Source: Janthinobacterium sp. SUN073 (GTDB taxonomy: Bacteria; Pseudomonadota; Gammaproteobacteria; Burkholderiales; Burkholderiaceae_D). Taken from it: a stretch of 64,000 bases of DNA. Shown in pieces: positions 1-9,295 of the stretch; position 1 is the first letter of the stretch, and each line of letters begins with the position of its first letter. The translations under genes and the position numbers were made by a program. Location of the stretch: positions 62,001 to 126,000 of the forward strand of contig NZ_JAPUBT010000010.1 in assembly GCF_030397665.1 (NCBI RefSeq). Direction: 5' to 3'. The notes under the pieces were generated by a model. The model saw nothing but the letters and a program-made list of their open reading frames with translations. It searched no databases and had not been told where the DNA came from.

Positions 1-1175
1 CGCGCGCCGCTGGCATCGTTGCCTCGCCGCTGGCCGGCGTGCCTATTTCCATCAAGGACCTGTTCGACGTCAGGGGGCAGGTCAGCAGCGCCGCCTCGCT
101 GGCGCTGGCCGACGCGCCGCCCGCCGGTGCCGATGCGCTTGCTGTGGCGCGCCTGCGCGCGGCCGGCGCCGTCCTGCTGGGCCGCACCAACATGAGCGAA
201 TTCGCATTCTCCGGCCTGGGCTTGAATCCCCATTACGGCACGCCGCGCAATCCGCACGACGGCACGCGCGTGGCGGGCGGCTCCACCTCGGGCGGCGCCG
301 TCACGGTGGCGTTGGCGATGGCGGCCGGCGCGCTGGGCACGGACACGGGCGGCTCGATCCGCATCCCGTCCGCCTTTTGCGGCCTGACCGGCTTCAAACC
401 GACGGCCGCTTTCGTGTCGCTGGCCGGCACAGTGCCGTTATCTCGCTCCCTCGATTCGGCCGGCCCTATCGCGCGCAGCGTCGATTGCTGCGCCATCCTG
501 TACGCAGCCTTGTCGGGCAGGGAGATCGCCGACGGCGTATTGGCATTAAAGGGCTTGCGCTTCGGTTTTACCACCGACTACGTCGGCGCCAATGTCGAGC
601 CGGAGGTGCGGCAGGCTTTCGGGCGCGCGCTGGACAAATTGCGCGCGGCCGGCGCGCTGGTGGAACAGTTCGATTTCCCGGAATTGCTGGAGCTGCCGAC
701 GATCAATGGCGGCGGTGGCCTGGTGGCGGCGGAAGCCTGGCACTGGCACAGGGTGCTACTTGAAGAGAAGGGCACGCAGTATGACCAGCGCGTGGCGGCG
801 CGCATCCGCCGCGGCCAGCAGCAAGGCGCAGCGGACTACATCGACTTGCTCGATGCGCGCGCGCGCCTGATCGCCATCGCGAAGCAGCGCCTGGCGCCAT
901 TCGACGCCTGGCTGATGCCCAGCGTGGCTATTCTCGCACCGGAAGTCGCGCCGCTGGATGCGGATGACGCCACCTTCTTTGCCACGAATGGCCTGGCGCT
1001 GCGCAACGCCAGCGTGATCAACTTCCTCGACGGCTGCGCGCTGTCGCTGCCTTGCCACGCCGAGGGTGAGCTACCTGTGGGGCTGGGCATTTGCGGCCTG
1101 GCGGGCGCCGACGATCAAGTGCTGCAAATCGGCCGCGCCGTGGAGGCGCTGTTGCGGGGGAGTGGAAAAGAATAG
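1..1175 (+). CDS. Amidase (amidase-signature family), 5' end missing
   Basis: This is the C-terminal ~390 residues of an amidase-signature hydrolase, which cleaves C-N amide bonds. The reading frame is open from base 3 to the left edge of the window, so the start lies outside. The Ser-cisSer-Lys triad region is visible: the Lys in SIKDLFDVRG near base 50, the glycine/serine loop GGSTSGGA near base 280 and TDTGGSIRIPSAFCG near base 340. The substrate cannot be deduced. The C-terminus resembles AtzF/indoleacetamide-hydrolase-type stand-alone amidases more than GatA, since no partner gat genes lie nearby. The next gene is 87 bases downstream. Confidence 0.85.
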   Translation, partial: RAAGIVASPLAGVPISIKDLFDVRGQVSSAASLALADAPPAGADALAVARLRAAGAVLLGRTNMSEFAFSGLGLNPHYGTPRNPHDGTRVAGGSTSGGAVTVALAMAAGALGTDTGGSIRIPSAFCGLTGFKPTAAFVSLAGTVPLSRSLDSAGPIARSVDCCAILYAALSGREIADGVLALKGLRFGFTTDYVGANVEPEVRQAFGRALDKLRAAGALVEQFDFPELLELPTINGGGGLVAAEAWHWHRVLLEEKGTQYDQRVAARIRRGQQQGAADYIDLLDARARLIAIAKQRLAPFDAWLMPSVAILAPEVAPLDADDATFFATNGLALRNASVINFLDGCALSLPCHAEGELPVGLGICGLAGADDQVLQIGRAVEALLRGSGKE

Positions 1176-1262
1176 TGCCGTAGTGCAGGAAAATGCCAAC
1201 TCTGTCATGATGGCTGGCATTGACATGAGATAGTCGCGCTTGCGCGCCGGCAAACTTCAACT

Positions 1263-2609
1263 GTGCACCGATACGACCTGATTAGCTGTCATGACTGCGG
1301 CGTGCTATACCGCAAACGTCCGCTGCGTCCACGCGAAAAGGCGCGCTGCATCCGTTGCCGCTCGGTGCTGTACCGGGCCGCGCCAGGCCGGGGCGCGCAC
1401 GCGCGGGGGGCATCGGCCGAATTGAGCAAGGTGGTGGCGTTGACCCTGGGCGCCGCCTTCGTCTTCCTGATCGCGCAGTTTTTTCCCATCGTCGAACTCG
1501 ACGTCAATGGCCTCACTTCCAGCGCCACCTTGCTCGGCTCCATCCGCGTGCTGTGGTCCGAGCAGATGCACATCGTGGCGACGATGGTCTTCCTGTTTAC
1601 CATCCTCTTTCCCGCCATCGAACTCGCTTCCCTGCTATATGTGGCGCTGGGCTTGCGCGGCGGCGTCAAGGTGCCGGGCTTTAACCGCGTGCTGCGCGCC
1701 GTGCAGACGGCGCGCGAATGGGGCATGACGGAAGTGCTGATGATCGGCATCCTGATCACCGTCGTCAAGATGACCAGCCTGGCCACGGTGCTGCCGCAAC
1801 CGGGGCTGTTCGCGTTTGGTGCGCTGACCCTGATGCTGGCCATCGTCGTCTCGTTCGATCCCAAGGCCCTGTGGAACCTGGGCGACGACCTGACCCGTCA
1901 AGGGCTGCCGGGCATCCGCTACAAGGCCTTCGCGCCGGGCGCGAAGATCGTGCCCTGCCACGCTTGCGGCCTGGTGGCGCCGCCGCTGGGCAAGGGCAAG
2001 CATCTGGCGTGCGTGCGCTGCGGCACGGCCCTGCATGTACGCAAACCGGACAGCATCAACCGCACCTGGGCCCTGCTGATCGCCGCCATGATCCTCTACA
2101 TTCCCGCCAACCTGCTGCCCGTGATGGTGACGCAATCGCTGTTCGGCGCGCAGGACGACACCATCATGAGCGGCGTGGTGCTGTTCTGGACCAGCGGCTC
2201 GAAAGGCCTGGCCATCATCATTTTCATCGCCAGCGTGGTCGTGCCGATGTTGAAACTGGGCGTGCTGGCGCTGCTGGCGTTCACGGCGCAGCGGCGTTCG
2301 CGCTGGCGGCCGCGCCAGCGCACCATCTTGTACCGCATGGTCGAATTCATCGGCCGCTGGTCCATGCTCGACATCTTTGTCGTCACCCTGACGGTGGCAT
2401 TGGTGCGCTTCAAGTCGCTGGCCGTGATCACGGCCGGACCCGGCGCGCTGGCCTTCGGCTCCGTGGTGGTGCTGACCATGCTGGCGGCGATGCAGTTCGA
2501 CCCGCGCCTGATATGGGACCCCGTCGACGGGCAGGTGCCTGGCGAGGAAGAACCCGTGGTGGTGGCAAATACCGGAAACAATACAGTGATTGGAGAACAG
2601 CATGTCTGA
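1263..2609 (+). CDS. pqiA: Paraquat-inducible protein A (inner-membrane partner of PqiB)
   Basis: This 448-residue protein is the integral inner-membrane component of the Pqi lipid-transport system. It shows the duplicated PqiA layout: an N-terminal zinc-ribbon pair (CHDC near residue 9 and CIRC near 30), a block of four hydrophobic segments, then a second ribbon (CHAC near 232, CVRC near 249) and a second four-helix block. The start is GTG at 1263. The stop overlaps the pqiB start by 8 bases, so the two are translationally coupled. The order pqiA-pqiB-pqiC is the classical one. In known systems the operon is stress-induced; no operator was recognised here. Confidence 0.92.
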   Translation: MHRYDLISCHDCGVLYRKRPLRPREKARCIRCRSVLYRAAPGRGAHARGASAELSKVVALTLGAAFVFLIAQFFPIVELDVNGLTSSATLLGSIRVLWSEQMHIVATMVFLFTILFPAIELASLLYVALGLRGGVKVPGFNRVLRAVQTAREWGMTEVLMIGILITVVKMTSLATVLPQPGLFAFGALTLMLAIVVSFDPKALWNLGDDLTRQGLPGIRYKAFAPGAKIVPCHACGLVAPPLGKGKHLACVRCGTALHVRKPDSINRTWALLIAAMILYIPANLLPVMVTQSLFGAQDDTIMSGVVLFWTSGSKGLAIIIFIASVVVPMLKLGVLALLAFTAQRRSRWRPRQRTILYRMVEFIGRWSMLDIFVVTLTVALVRFKSLAVITAGPGALAFGSVVVLTMLAAMQFDPRLIWDPVDGQVPGEEEPVVVANTGNNTVIGEQHV

Positions 2610-4242
2610 CAAAGAAGCAGGCGACCTTGCCGAAACGGGTGGCCAGGGCGTCCCCCCGTTGCCGGAACCCGATGTGGAACAGGGCAGCCGCTGGCTGCCG
2701 TCGCTGGTATGGCTCATTCCGCTGCTGGCCGCGCTGATCGGCGCCGGCCTGGCCGCCAAGTCCATCCTCGACCAGGGCCCCACGGTGACGGTCAGCTTCA
2801 AGAGCGCCGAAGGCCTGGAACCGGGCAAGACCAAGGTCAAGTACAAGGACGTCGACATCGGCCAGGTGCGCGCCATTACCCTGGGCGAGGACTTGAGCAA
2901 GGTGCTGGTGACGATCGACATGAGCAAGGAAGCGCGGCGCTTCGCCACCGCCGATTCGCGCTTCTGGGTGGTGCGCCCGCAGATCGGCGCCAGCGGCGTG
3001 ACGGGCCTGGGCACCTTGCTGTCAGGCGCCTACATCGGCGTCGACACGGGCAAGTCGGAAGCCAAAAAGGAGAACTTCGTCGGCATGGAAAATCCGCCCG
3101 CCGTGGCGGGCGACCAGAAGGGCAAGCTGTACACGCTGCATGCGGACAGCCTCGGCTCCGTCGACGTGGGCTCGCCCCTGTTCTTCCACCGTCTGCGCGT
3201 GGGCAAGGTGGTCAGCTTCGCGCTGGACAAGGATGGCAATGGCATCACCATGTCGGTCTTCGTGAACGCCCCGTACGACCAGTTCGTCGGCAAGAATGCG
3301 CGCTGGTGGCATGCCAGCGGCGTCGACGTGCGCCTCGATTCGAGCGGCTTCAAATTGAATACGCAGTCGCTGGCGGCCATGCTGGTGGGCGGCATCGCCT
3401 TCGAGGCGGAGAACGGCCGCAAGCCCGAGGAGCCCGCGCCGGCCGATACCAATTTCCGTCTGGCGGCTGACGAGGCCAGCGCCATGCGCGAACCCGATGG
3501 AGAGGCGATCACCACCGTATTCTATTTCGACCAGTCCCTGCGCGGCTTGCAGCCTGGCGCCACGGTGGACTTCCGCGGCATCGTGCTGGGCGAGGTGCGT
3601 TCGGTGGGCATCGAATTCGATCCCGTGAAGAAGAACTTCCGCATGCCCGTCACCGTCAGTCTGTATCCGGCCCGCCTGGGCATGCGTTTCAAGACGGCCG
3701 TCGACGATGCGGAAGGCTCGGCTGGCCACCAGCTGCTCGAACGCATGGTCAGCCGCGGTTTGCGCGCCCAGCTACGCACGGGCAACCTGCTCACCAGCCA
3801 GCTGTACATCGCGCTGGACTTCTTCCCGAAAGCGCCGAAGGTGGCGCTGGACTTGAACAGATATCCGCTGGAAGTGCCCACCGTGCCCAATACCCTGGAT
3901 GAACTGCAGACGCAGATCGCCAGCATCGCCCGCAAGCTCGATCAGGTGCCATACGCGGAGATCGGCAATAACCTGAACGCCACCATCAAGCAGGCCAATA
4001 CCCTGTTCAAGCAGCTCGATGGCCAGGTGGTGCCCGAAATGCGCGACACTCTGACGGCGGCGAAACAGACCTTCGGCACGGCCGAACAGGTGCTGCAAAA
4101 GGATTCGCCGCTGCAGTCGGACGTGCGCCAGGCCTTGCAGCAACTGACGCAAACCCTGCAATCGCTCAATGCCCTGTCGGATTACCTGGAGCGTCACCCC
4201 GAGTCCCTGATCCGCGGTAAAAAAGGAGATGAAAAAAAATGA
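2602..4242 (+). CDS. pqiB: PqiB, MCE/MlaD-domain intermembrane transport protein
   Basis: PqiB forms a periplasmic tube of stacked MCE rings that moves lipids between inner and outer membranes. The 546-residue product has a single N-terminal transmembrane anchor (around residues 34-53, WLPSLVWLIPLLAALIGAG) followed by three MCE repeats (beginning near TVTVSFKSAEGL, KLYTLHADSL and ITTVFYFDQSL) and a C-terminal helical/coiled-coil region (around residues 430-530) that would form the needle. The ATG at 2602 was preferred to one twelve bases upstream because it fits the short overlap with pqiA. It overlaps pqiC by ATGA. Confidence 0.92.
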   Translation: MSDKEAGDLAETGGQGVPPLPEPDVEQGSRWLPSLVWLIPLLAALIGAGLAAKSILDQGPTVTVSFKSAEGLEPGKTKVKYKDVDIGQVRAITLGEDLSKVLVTIDMSKEARRFATADSRFWVVRPQIGASGVTGLGTLLSGAYIGVDTGKSEAKKENFVGMENPPAVAGDQKGKLYTLHADSLGSVDVGSPLFFHRLRVGKVVSFALDKDGNGITMSVFVNAPYDQFVGKNARWWHASGVDVRLDSSGFKLNTQSLAAMLVGGIAFEAENGRKPEEPAPADTNFRLAADEASAMREPDGEAITTVFYFDQSLRGLQPGATVDFRGIVLGEVRSVGIEFDPVKKNFRMPVTVSLYPARLGMRFKTAVDDAEGSAGHQLLERMVSRGLRAQLRTGNLLTSQLYIALDFFPKAPKVALDLNRYPLEVPTVPNTLDELQTQIASIARKLDQVPYAEIGNNLNATIKQANTLFKQLDGQVVPEMRDTLTAAKQTFGTAEQVLQKDSPLQSDVRQALQQLTQTLQSLNALSDYLERHPESLIRGKKGDEKK

Positions 4243-4835
4243 TGAAACCGATTTTTTCCGCGCTGCTGGCGACCAGCCTGCTGGGCGCCTGCTCCACGCC
4301 CCAGCCCGAGCATTTCTATACGCTCAGTGGCGGCGCCGACGCGCAGCCGGCCAAACCCGTCAAATACTATGTCGAGGTGCTGGCCGTCAGCGTGCCGCAG
4401 CAGGTAAGCCGCAACCAGTTTGTCGTGACGGCGCCATCGGGACGCATCGAATTACTGGAGCAGCAGCGCTGGGCGGGGCCGCTGGCTGGCGAAATCGGCC
4501 AGGCCCTGTCCACGGCCGTGACGAACGATCTGGGCGCCATCGATGTGTTCCGCACGCCACATCCCGACAACCTGCCCGTGTACCGCATCAGCACCAATGT
4601 GCAGCGTTTCGAGTCCGTGATGGGCCAGTATGCGCTGATCGATGCCGTGTGGAGCGTGCGCCAGCTGGCCAGCAGCAAAGTGGTGACTTGCCGCACGATC
4701 GCCAATGAAAAGGTGGGCGCCGGCTACGATGAACTGGTGCTGGGTCACCGCCGTGCCGTTAGCCGCATCGCCGCCGATGCGGCCAGCGTGGTGCGTGCTT
4801 TTGACAACGGCAACGCCGCCTGCCCGGCCGCCTGA
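4239..4835 (+). CDS. pqiC: PqiC, outer-membrane lipoprotein of the Pqi system
   Basis: The 198-residue protein has a lipoprotein signal peptide with lipobox LLGACS (Cys near residue 18) and the DUF330/ABC-type auxiliary lipoprotein fold (YTLSGG..., later YVEVLAVSVPQQVSRNQFV). PqiC anchors the PqiB needle at the outer membrane. Its start overlaps the pqiB stop (ATGA), completing a three-gene operon. Confidence 0.88.
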   Translation: MMKPIFSALLATSLLGACSTPQPEHFYTLSGGADAQPAKPVKYYVEVLAVSVPQQVSRNQFVVTAPSGRIELLEQQRWAGPLAGEIGQALSTAVTNDLGAIDVFRTPHPDNLPVYRISTNVQRFESVMGQYALIDAVWSVRQLASSKVVTCRTIANEKVGAGYDELVLGHRRAVSRIAADAASVVRAFDNGNAACPAA

Positions 4836-4882
4836 GCGGCATTGCGCTACCCAGTCCCGGCGGCCGCTGGTAAAATACGGCC

Positions 4883-5290
4883 ATGGGAATGACCTTGTTC
4901 ACGCGCCGCTTTGCCGCCTGGATCGCCTGCTTTGCGATCCTGCTGGCGGCGCTCGCGCCATCGATTTCCCAGGCCGTCGCCAACGCCAAGCAGGAATCCG
5001 GCTCCGGCTGGGCGGAAATCTGCTCGGTGGCCGGTATCCGTTTTGTCCAGCTTGGCCAGGCCGATGATGGCGCCGCCGATGAAAAATCGGGCGCCAAGGC
5101 CATGCAGATGGAGCATTGCGCCTTCTGTGCCACGCATGCGGGTTCCGTCGGCCTGCCGCCCACCAGCCCCGTGCTGCCGCTGCCCGTTGCCAGCGGCACG
5201 GCGATTTTCCCGGCCCTGTACTACCAGTCCCCATCCCCGCTGTTCATCTGGTCCACCGCGCAGTCGCGCGCGCCGCCCGCCCTCATTTAA
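4883..5290 (+). CDS. DUF2946 family protein
   Basis: A 135-residue protein with an N-terminal hydrophobic segment (residues ~9-30) and the DUF2946 signature HCAFCATHAGSVGLPP near residue 78, where the CxxC and following His suggest metal binding. DUF2946 genes commonly lie next to TonB-dependent receptors and PepSY proteins in proteobacteria and are suspected to act in copper or iron handling. That arrangement is present here (TonB receptor 77 bases downstream). The function is inferred from family and context only. Confidence 0.75.
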   Translation: MGMTLFTRRFAAWIACFAILLAALAPSISQAVANAKQESGSGWAEICSVAGIRFVQLGQADDGAADEKSGAKAMQMEHCAFCATHAGSVGLPPTSPVLPLPVASGTAIFPALYYQSPSPLFIWSTAQSRAPPALI

Positions 5291-5367
5291 GTCTTTGCAT
5301 TTTTAGTGCTGGCGCTATCCACCTTGCGGTGTGAAGCGCCGCATCCGCACACTTATACGAGAATCAC

Positions 5368-7491
5368 ATGAACAAGAAATTATTGGTACTGGCCGTGGCC
5401 ATCACCGTGGCCTACCCCTGCGCGCGGGCGCAGCAACTTGAGCAAACCGACCACGCCATCGACACCGTCGTCGTTTCCGGTTCGCGCGCGCAATCATGGC
5501 TGTCCGAGACACCGCAGGCCATCGGCGTCGTCAATGCCAAAACCCTGGAACGCGACAAGCCCAAGACCATGGGCGATATCCTCAACCGCATCGCCGGCGT
5601 GTACTGGAATGACCTGGGCAACGAGCAGCACAGCATGAGCATCCGCCAGCCCATCGGCACGAATGCCGTCTATCAGTACCTGGAAGACGGCATCCCCATC
5701 CGTCCGCTGGGCGTTTTCAACCACAACTCGCTCAATGAAATGAACATGGCAGGGGCCAGCGGTGTGGAAGTGGTGAAGGGCGCCGCTTCCTCGCTGTATG
5801 GCAGCAATGCCGTCGGTGGCGCCGTCAATTTCCTGACGGCCGGCGCCAGCGCCACGCCGACGGCCAAGGTGGGCGTGCGGCGCGATAACGTGGGCGGCTA
5901 CACCCGTTACGACACGTCCGCCAGCGATACCTGGGGTCCGCTGGGATTGCGCTTTTCTCATTACAGTTCGCGCCGTTCGCGCGATAACTGGCAAGAGTAC
6001 AGCTATGGCGACAAGGATTCGTTCTCGCTGCGCGCCGACTATGCGCTTAGCCCCACCTCGCAGCTGCGCGCCACCATCGTGCACACGGATCTCGATGCGG
6101 CCATGACGGGCAGCCTGTTCGAGAATGATTACCGCAGCAATCCCGGCAAGAGCCTGAACACGTTTACCTACCGCAAGGACAAGACCACGCGCATGAATCT
6201 GGCGTGGGAGGGCGCGACGACGCCCAATGGCACCAGCACCGTTACCGTGTTTACGCGCAAGAACGACCATGGGCAGATTCCCGCGTATTCCATCGGCAGC
6301 TGCGCGGGCATGCTGTGCAAGGGCGTCATCAACAACAACCACGTCGATTCGCTGGGGCTGGACGTGAAACACCAGCAGGAATTCGCGTGGCTGCGTTCGC
6401 GCCTGATTGCCGGCGTGTATGTCGACAAGAGCGACAATCCCTTTGTCAGCGATAACCTGTCCATTGTGCGCGATGCGGCCACGGGCCGCTACCTGCGCTA
6501 TACGCTGGCCAATGCCAGTAATCCGCAGGGCGTGCGCGACTACCAGACGGACATTCTGAATACGGCCGTCTTCGCGCAATGGGAATTTTCTCCGCTGGCG
6601 GGCACGCGCGTGGTGCTGGGCGGCCGTTCGGACGCCATCCGCTACGACTACCATAACAATCTGGCGCCCGGCGGCAGCGTCAATTACGGCGCGCCCGACG
6701 AGTCGCGCAGCTTTTCGCATGTGAGCCCGAAGCTGGGCGCCACCTACGCCATCGGCCAGGCGGGCAGCGCGTATGCAAACGTCAGCCAGGGTTTTACCCC
6801 GCCCGAGGTCAGCCAGCTGTATGGCAAGACGGGCATCGCCGACCTGCAGCCGTCCGTCTACAACAACTATGAACTGGGCTTGCGCTGGGCCTTTTTGCAG
6901 GGCAGCTTGAAACTCGACACGGCTCTGTACCGCCTCGACGGGCGCGACACCATCGTCAGCTACACGCTCTCGCCGGGCAACAGCGAAAACCGCAATGCGG
7001 GACGCACGCGCAGCGAAGGGCTGGAGCTGGGCCTGAACTACGACAGCGGCCCGTTCGACGCGCGCTTCGCCACGGCCATCGCACGCCACCGCTACCTGCG
7101 CTACCAGGTCTCCGCCAGCCTCGATTACAGCGGCCGCACCATGCCGCAGGCGCCGCGCGACATCACCTCGATCGAGATCGGCTACAAGCCCATGGCCGGC
7201 GCGCGTATCGCGCTCGAAGCCGTGCACCAAGGCCGCTACTGGATGAACAACGCCAATACGGTGGAGTACAAGGGTCATGCACTGCTGAACCTGCGCGCCA
7301 GCTACCAGATCGCGCGCGGGCTGGAAGCGTGGGCGCAGGTGCGCAATCTGATGGACAAACGCTATGCCGATTCGGCCAGCAGCAGTTATTCGGGTGTGGG
7401 CAGTTACGCGGCCAATACGCAGAACCAGTACACGCCCGGTGCGCCGCGCAGCGTAATGCTGGGCCTGGGCTATACCTTCAACGCACTGTGA
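5368..7491 (+). CDS. TonB-dependent outer-membrane receptor
   Basis: A 707-residue TonB-dependent receptor: signal peptide ending near ARAQQ (residue ~23), plug domain (AIDTVVVSGSR, then VEVVKGAASSLYGSNAVGGAVNFLT, residues ~130-155) and a 22-strand barrel ending in the aromatic C-terminus GLGYTFNAL. It imports a metal chelate or similar ligand using TonB energy. The flanking DUF2946 and PepSY-TM genes suggest a copper or iron compound, but the ligand cannot be read from the sequence. The gap to the PepSY-TM gene is 8 bases, so the two are probably co-transcribed. Confidence 0.9.
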   Translation: MNKKLLVLAVAITVAYPCARAQQLEQTDHAIDTVVVSGSRAQSWLSETPQAIGVVNAKTLERDKPKTMGDILNRIAGVYWNDLGNEQHSMSIRQPIGTNAVYQYLEDGIPIRPLGVFNHNSLNEMNMAGASGVEVVKGAASSLYGSNAVGGAVNFLTAGASATPTAKVGVRRDNVGGYTRYDTSASDTWGPLGLRFSHYSSRRSRDNWQEYSYGDKDSFSLRADYALSPTSQLRATIVHTDLDAAMTGSLFENDYRSNPGKSLNTFTYRKDKTTRMNLAWEGATTPNGTSTVTVFTRKNDHGQIPAYSIGSCAGMLCKGVINNNHVDSLGLDVKHQQEFAWLRSRLIAGVYVDKSDNPFVSDNLSIVRDAATGRYLRYTLANASNPQGVRDYQTDILNTAVFAQWEFSPLAGTRVVLGGRSDAIRYDYHNNLAPGGSVNYGAPDESRSFSHVSPKLGATYAIGQAGSAYANVSQGFTPPEVSQLYGKTGIADLQPSVYNNYELGLRWAFLQGSLKLDTALYRLDGRDTIVSYTLSPGNSENRNAGRTRSEGLELGLNYDSGPFDARFATAIARHRYLRYQVSASLDYSGRTMPQAPRDITSIEIGYKPMAGARIALEAVHQGRYWMNNANTVEYKGHALLNLRASYQIARGLEAWAQVRNLMDKRYADSASSSYSGVGSYAANTQNQYTPGAPRSVMLGLGYTFNAL

Positions 7492-7499
7492 GGCTGGCC

Positions 7500-8840
7500 A
7501 TGGACGATCACACTTTTCTTATCGCACGGCGTAAAAGCCTGTACTGGCGCATCCACTTCTGGGCCGCGCTGATCGCCTCGCCGTTTGCGCTGGTGGCCAC
7601 CCTGACGGGCATTTTGTATGTGTTTACGCCGCAGATCGAGGCAAGGCTGTACCAGCACCTCGACCATGTGGCACCGCAAGCGTCCATGCTGCCGCTGGAC
7701 GCCGCCGTGGCGGCAGCCGAACGGGCGGCGCCGCGTGGCTGGACAGTGCAACACGTGGTGCCGCCGTTTCAACAGGACGACGTGGTGCAGGTGGCGTTCG
7801 CACCGCCCGGCGGCGCGCAGGATGAACATGCGGGCCATGGCGGACATGCCGCGCCGGCCAAACCGAAATTCGGCCTGCCCGCACAAGCCATCATCGTGTA
7901 TGTGAATCCGTATGACGCGCGCGTGCTGGGCAGCCTGGCCGGCAGTGAGCGCTTCGGCAACTGGGCCAAGAAGCTGCATTCGCGCCTGTTGCAAAACGAT
8001 GGCTGGCGCTGGATGATCGAGCTGGCGGCCAGCTGGCTGATGGTGATGCTGGTGACGGGCGTGGTGCTGTGGTGGCCACGCGGCGCGCAATCTGGCTTGC
8101 CGAAGCGGGGCGCGCGCGGGCGCAATGGCTGGCGCCAGTGGCATGCCTTCCTGGGCGTGGCGCTGGGCATCGTCAGCGTCGTGATCCTGACGACTGGGCT
8201 GACGTGGAGCCAGCAGGCGGGCGGGCGCATCCGCGCGCTGCGCGACGTCAGCGGCCAGGCGCCGCCGCCCGTGCCGCGCGGTTTGCATTCGCGCGAGGAG
8301 GGCGCTCCGCTCGACTGGCAGGATGCCTGGCAGGTGGCGCGCAGCCATGCACCGGCCATCGCCGTGCAGCTGACGGCGCCGGCCAGCCAGGACGATGTGT
8401 GGCGCGCCACCATGGCCGACCGCAGCCAGCCCACCTTGCGCTTCGACCTGCAATTCGACGCCTACAGCGGCAAGCCTTTGTACTATGCGGGGTGGCAGGC
8501 GCAGACGGCGTTCGGCAAGGCTACGGCCATCGGCATTCCATTTCATCGCGGCGAATTTGGCTGGTGGAACCAGGCCTTGTTGCTGCTGTTCGGCGCCAGC
8601 GTGCTGTTCTCGCTGGTATCGGGCTGGGTGATGTTTTTCAAGCGCCGCTTGCCAGGCTCGCTGGGCTTGCCCCGGCTGCTGCCGGGCGCCTGGACCTCGC
8701 CATCCGCGCTGGCCTGGCTGGTGGCGGCCGGCATGTGCGCGCTGATGCCGCTGCTGCTCATTTCCGGCTGCATGCTGATGCTGCTGGAGCTGCTGCTGGC
8801 GAAATGCGGTGCGCGTATCGGCAGGATGCGACTGCGCTAG
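7500..8840 (+). CDS. PepSY-associated transmembrane (PepSY-TM) protein
   Basis: A 446-residue inner-membrane protein of the PepSY-TM family, often paired with TonB receptors and proposed to act in reduction or release of imported metals. It has an N-terminal helix (WRIHFWAALIASPFALVATL), a large periplasmic loop with a His-rich stretch (DEHAGHGGHA near residue 105), a second helix pair around residues 175-195 (WLMVMLVTGVVLWW) and 225-245, and C-terminal helices near 365-445. The ATG at 7500 was chosen because it directly follows the receptor gene. Confidence 0.85.
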   Translation: MDDHTFLIARRKSLYWRIHFWAALIASPFALVATLTGILYVFTPQIEARLYQHLDHVAPQASMLPLDAAVAAAERAAPRGWTVQHVVPPFQQDDVVQVAFAPPGGAQDEHAGHGGHAAPAKPKFGLPAQAIIVYVNPYDARVLGSLAGSERFGNWAKKLHSRLLQNDGWRWMIELAASWLMVMLVTGVVLWWPRGAQSGLPKRGARGRNGWRQWHAFLGVALGIVSVVILTTGLTWSQQAGGRIRALRDVSGQAPPPVPRGLHSREEGAPLDWQDAWQVARSHAPAIAVQLTAPASQDDVWRATMADRSQPTLRFDLQFDAYSGKPLYYAGWQAQTAFGKATAIGIPFHRGEFGWWNQALLLLFGASVLFSLVSGWVMFFKRRLPGSLGLPRLLPGAWTSPSALAWLVAAGMCALMPLLLISGCMLMLLELLLAKCGARIGRMRLR

Positions 8841-8897
8841 AATAAGGGGCGCGGCCAGGCTCGTTGCCATGGGCCGCACCCTTGTACTGGTTGACGC

Positions 8898-9281
8898 ATG
8901 ATATTCATCGACTTTCCCGCCTTGTCCACACTGGCCGCCGCGTCGGCCCTGGTGACAAAAAAATGCAGCTGCTGCGCCGTCCCGCTGGACTCCTGGCAAC
9001 GGCTGCCCACCTCGCTGGAGCTGGATCGGTTTGAAGAAATCGGTACCCTGCGCGAAGACCCGTACGAGGAACCGACGTTTGCCGAATACCACCCGCACGG
9101 CACGCGCTATGACAGCATCGATGCGCCCATCGCGCCCCGTTACTATCCCGCCAACCTGAGCCAGGTGGCGCGCTGCCTGAACTGCGGTCGCCACTACCTG
9201 CGCTACAACGAGGCGGGCGGCTATTTCACGGAGCTGCGCATCCGCGCGCTGCGGCCGGAACTGCTGGCCGACGCGGCGTAA
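8898..9281 (+). CDS. Small conserved Cys-rich protein of unknown function
   Basis: A 127-residue hypothetical protein. Two CxxC pairs, CSCC (near residue 24) and CLNC (near residue 95), would form a zinc-ribbon-like site. There is no signal peptide or membrane segment of note. It lies 57 bases after the PepSY-TM gene and converges on pcaD with a 14-base gap. Coding is supported by strong third-position GC and the paired Cys motifs; no function can be assigned. Confidence 0.6.
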   Translation: MIFIDFPALSTLAAASALVTKKCSCCAVPLDSWQRLPTSLELDRFEEIGTLREDPYEEPTFAEYHPHGTRYDSIDAPIAPRYYPANLSQVARCLNCGRHYLRYNEAGGYFTELRIRALRPELLADAA

Positions 9282-9295
9282 GGTGCTGCACGCCG

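Noticed and set aside
5494-7278. 594-residue minus-strand frame opposite the TonB receptor
   Set aside because: Shadow of the receptor's codon bias; no motifs, while the plus strand has a full receptor.
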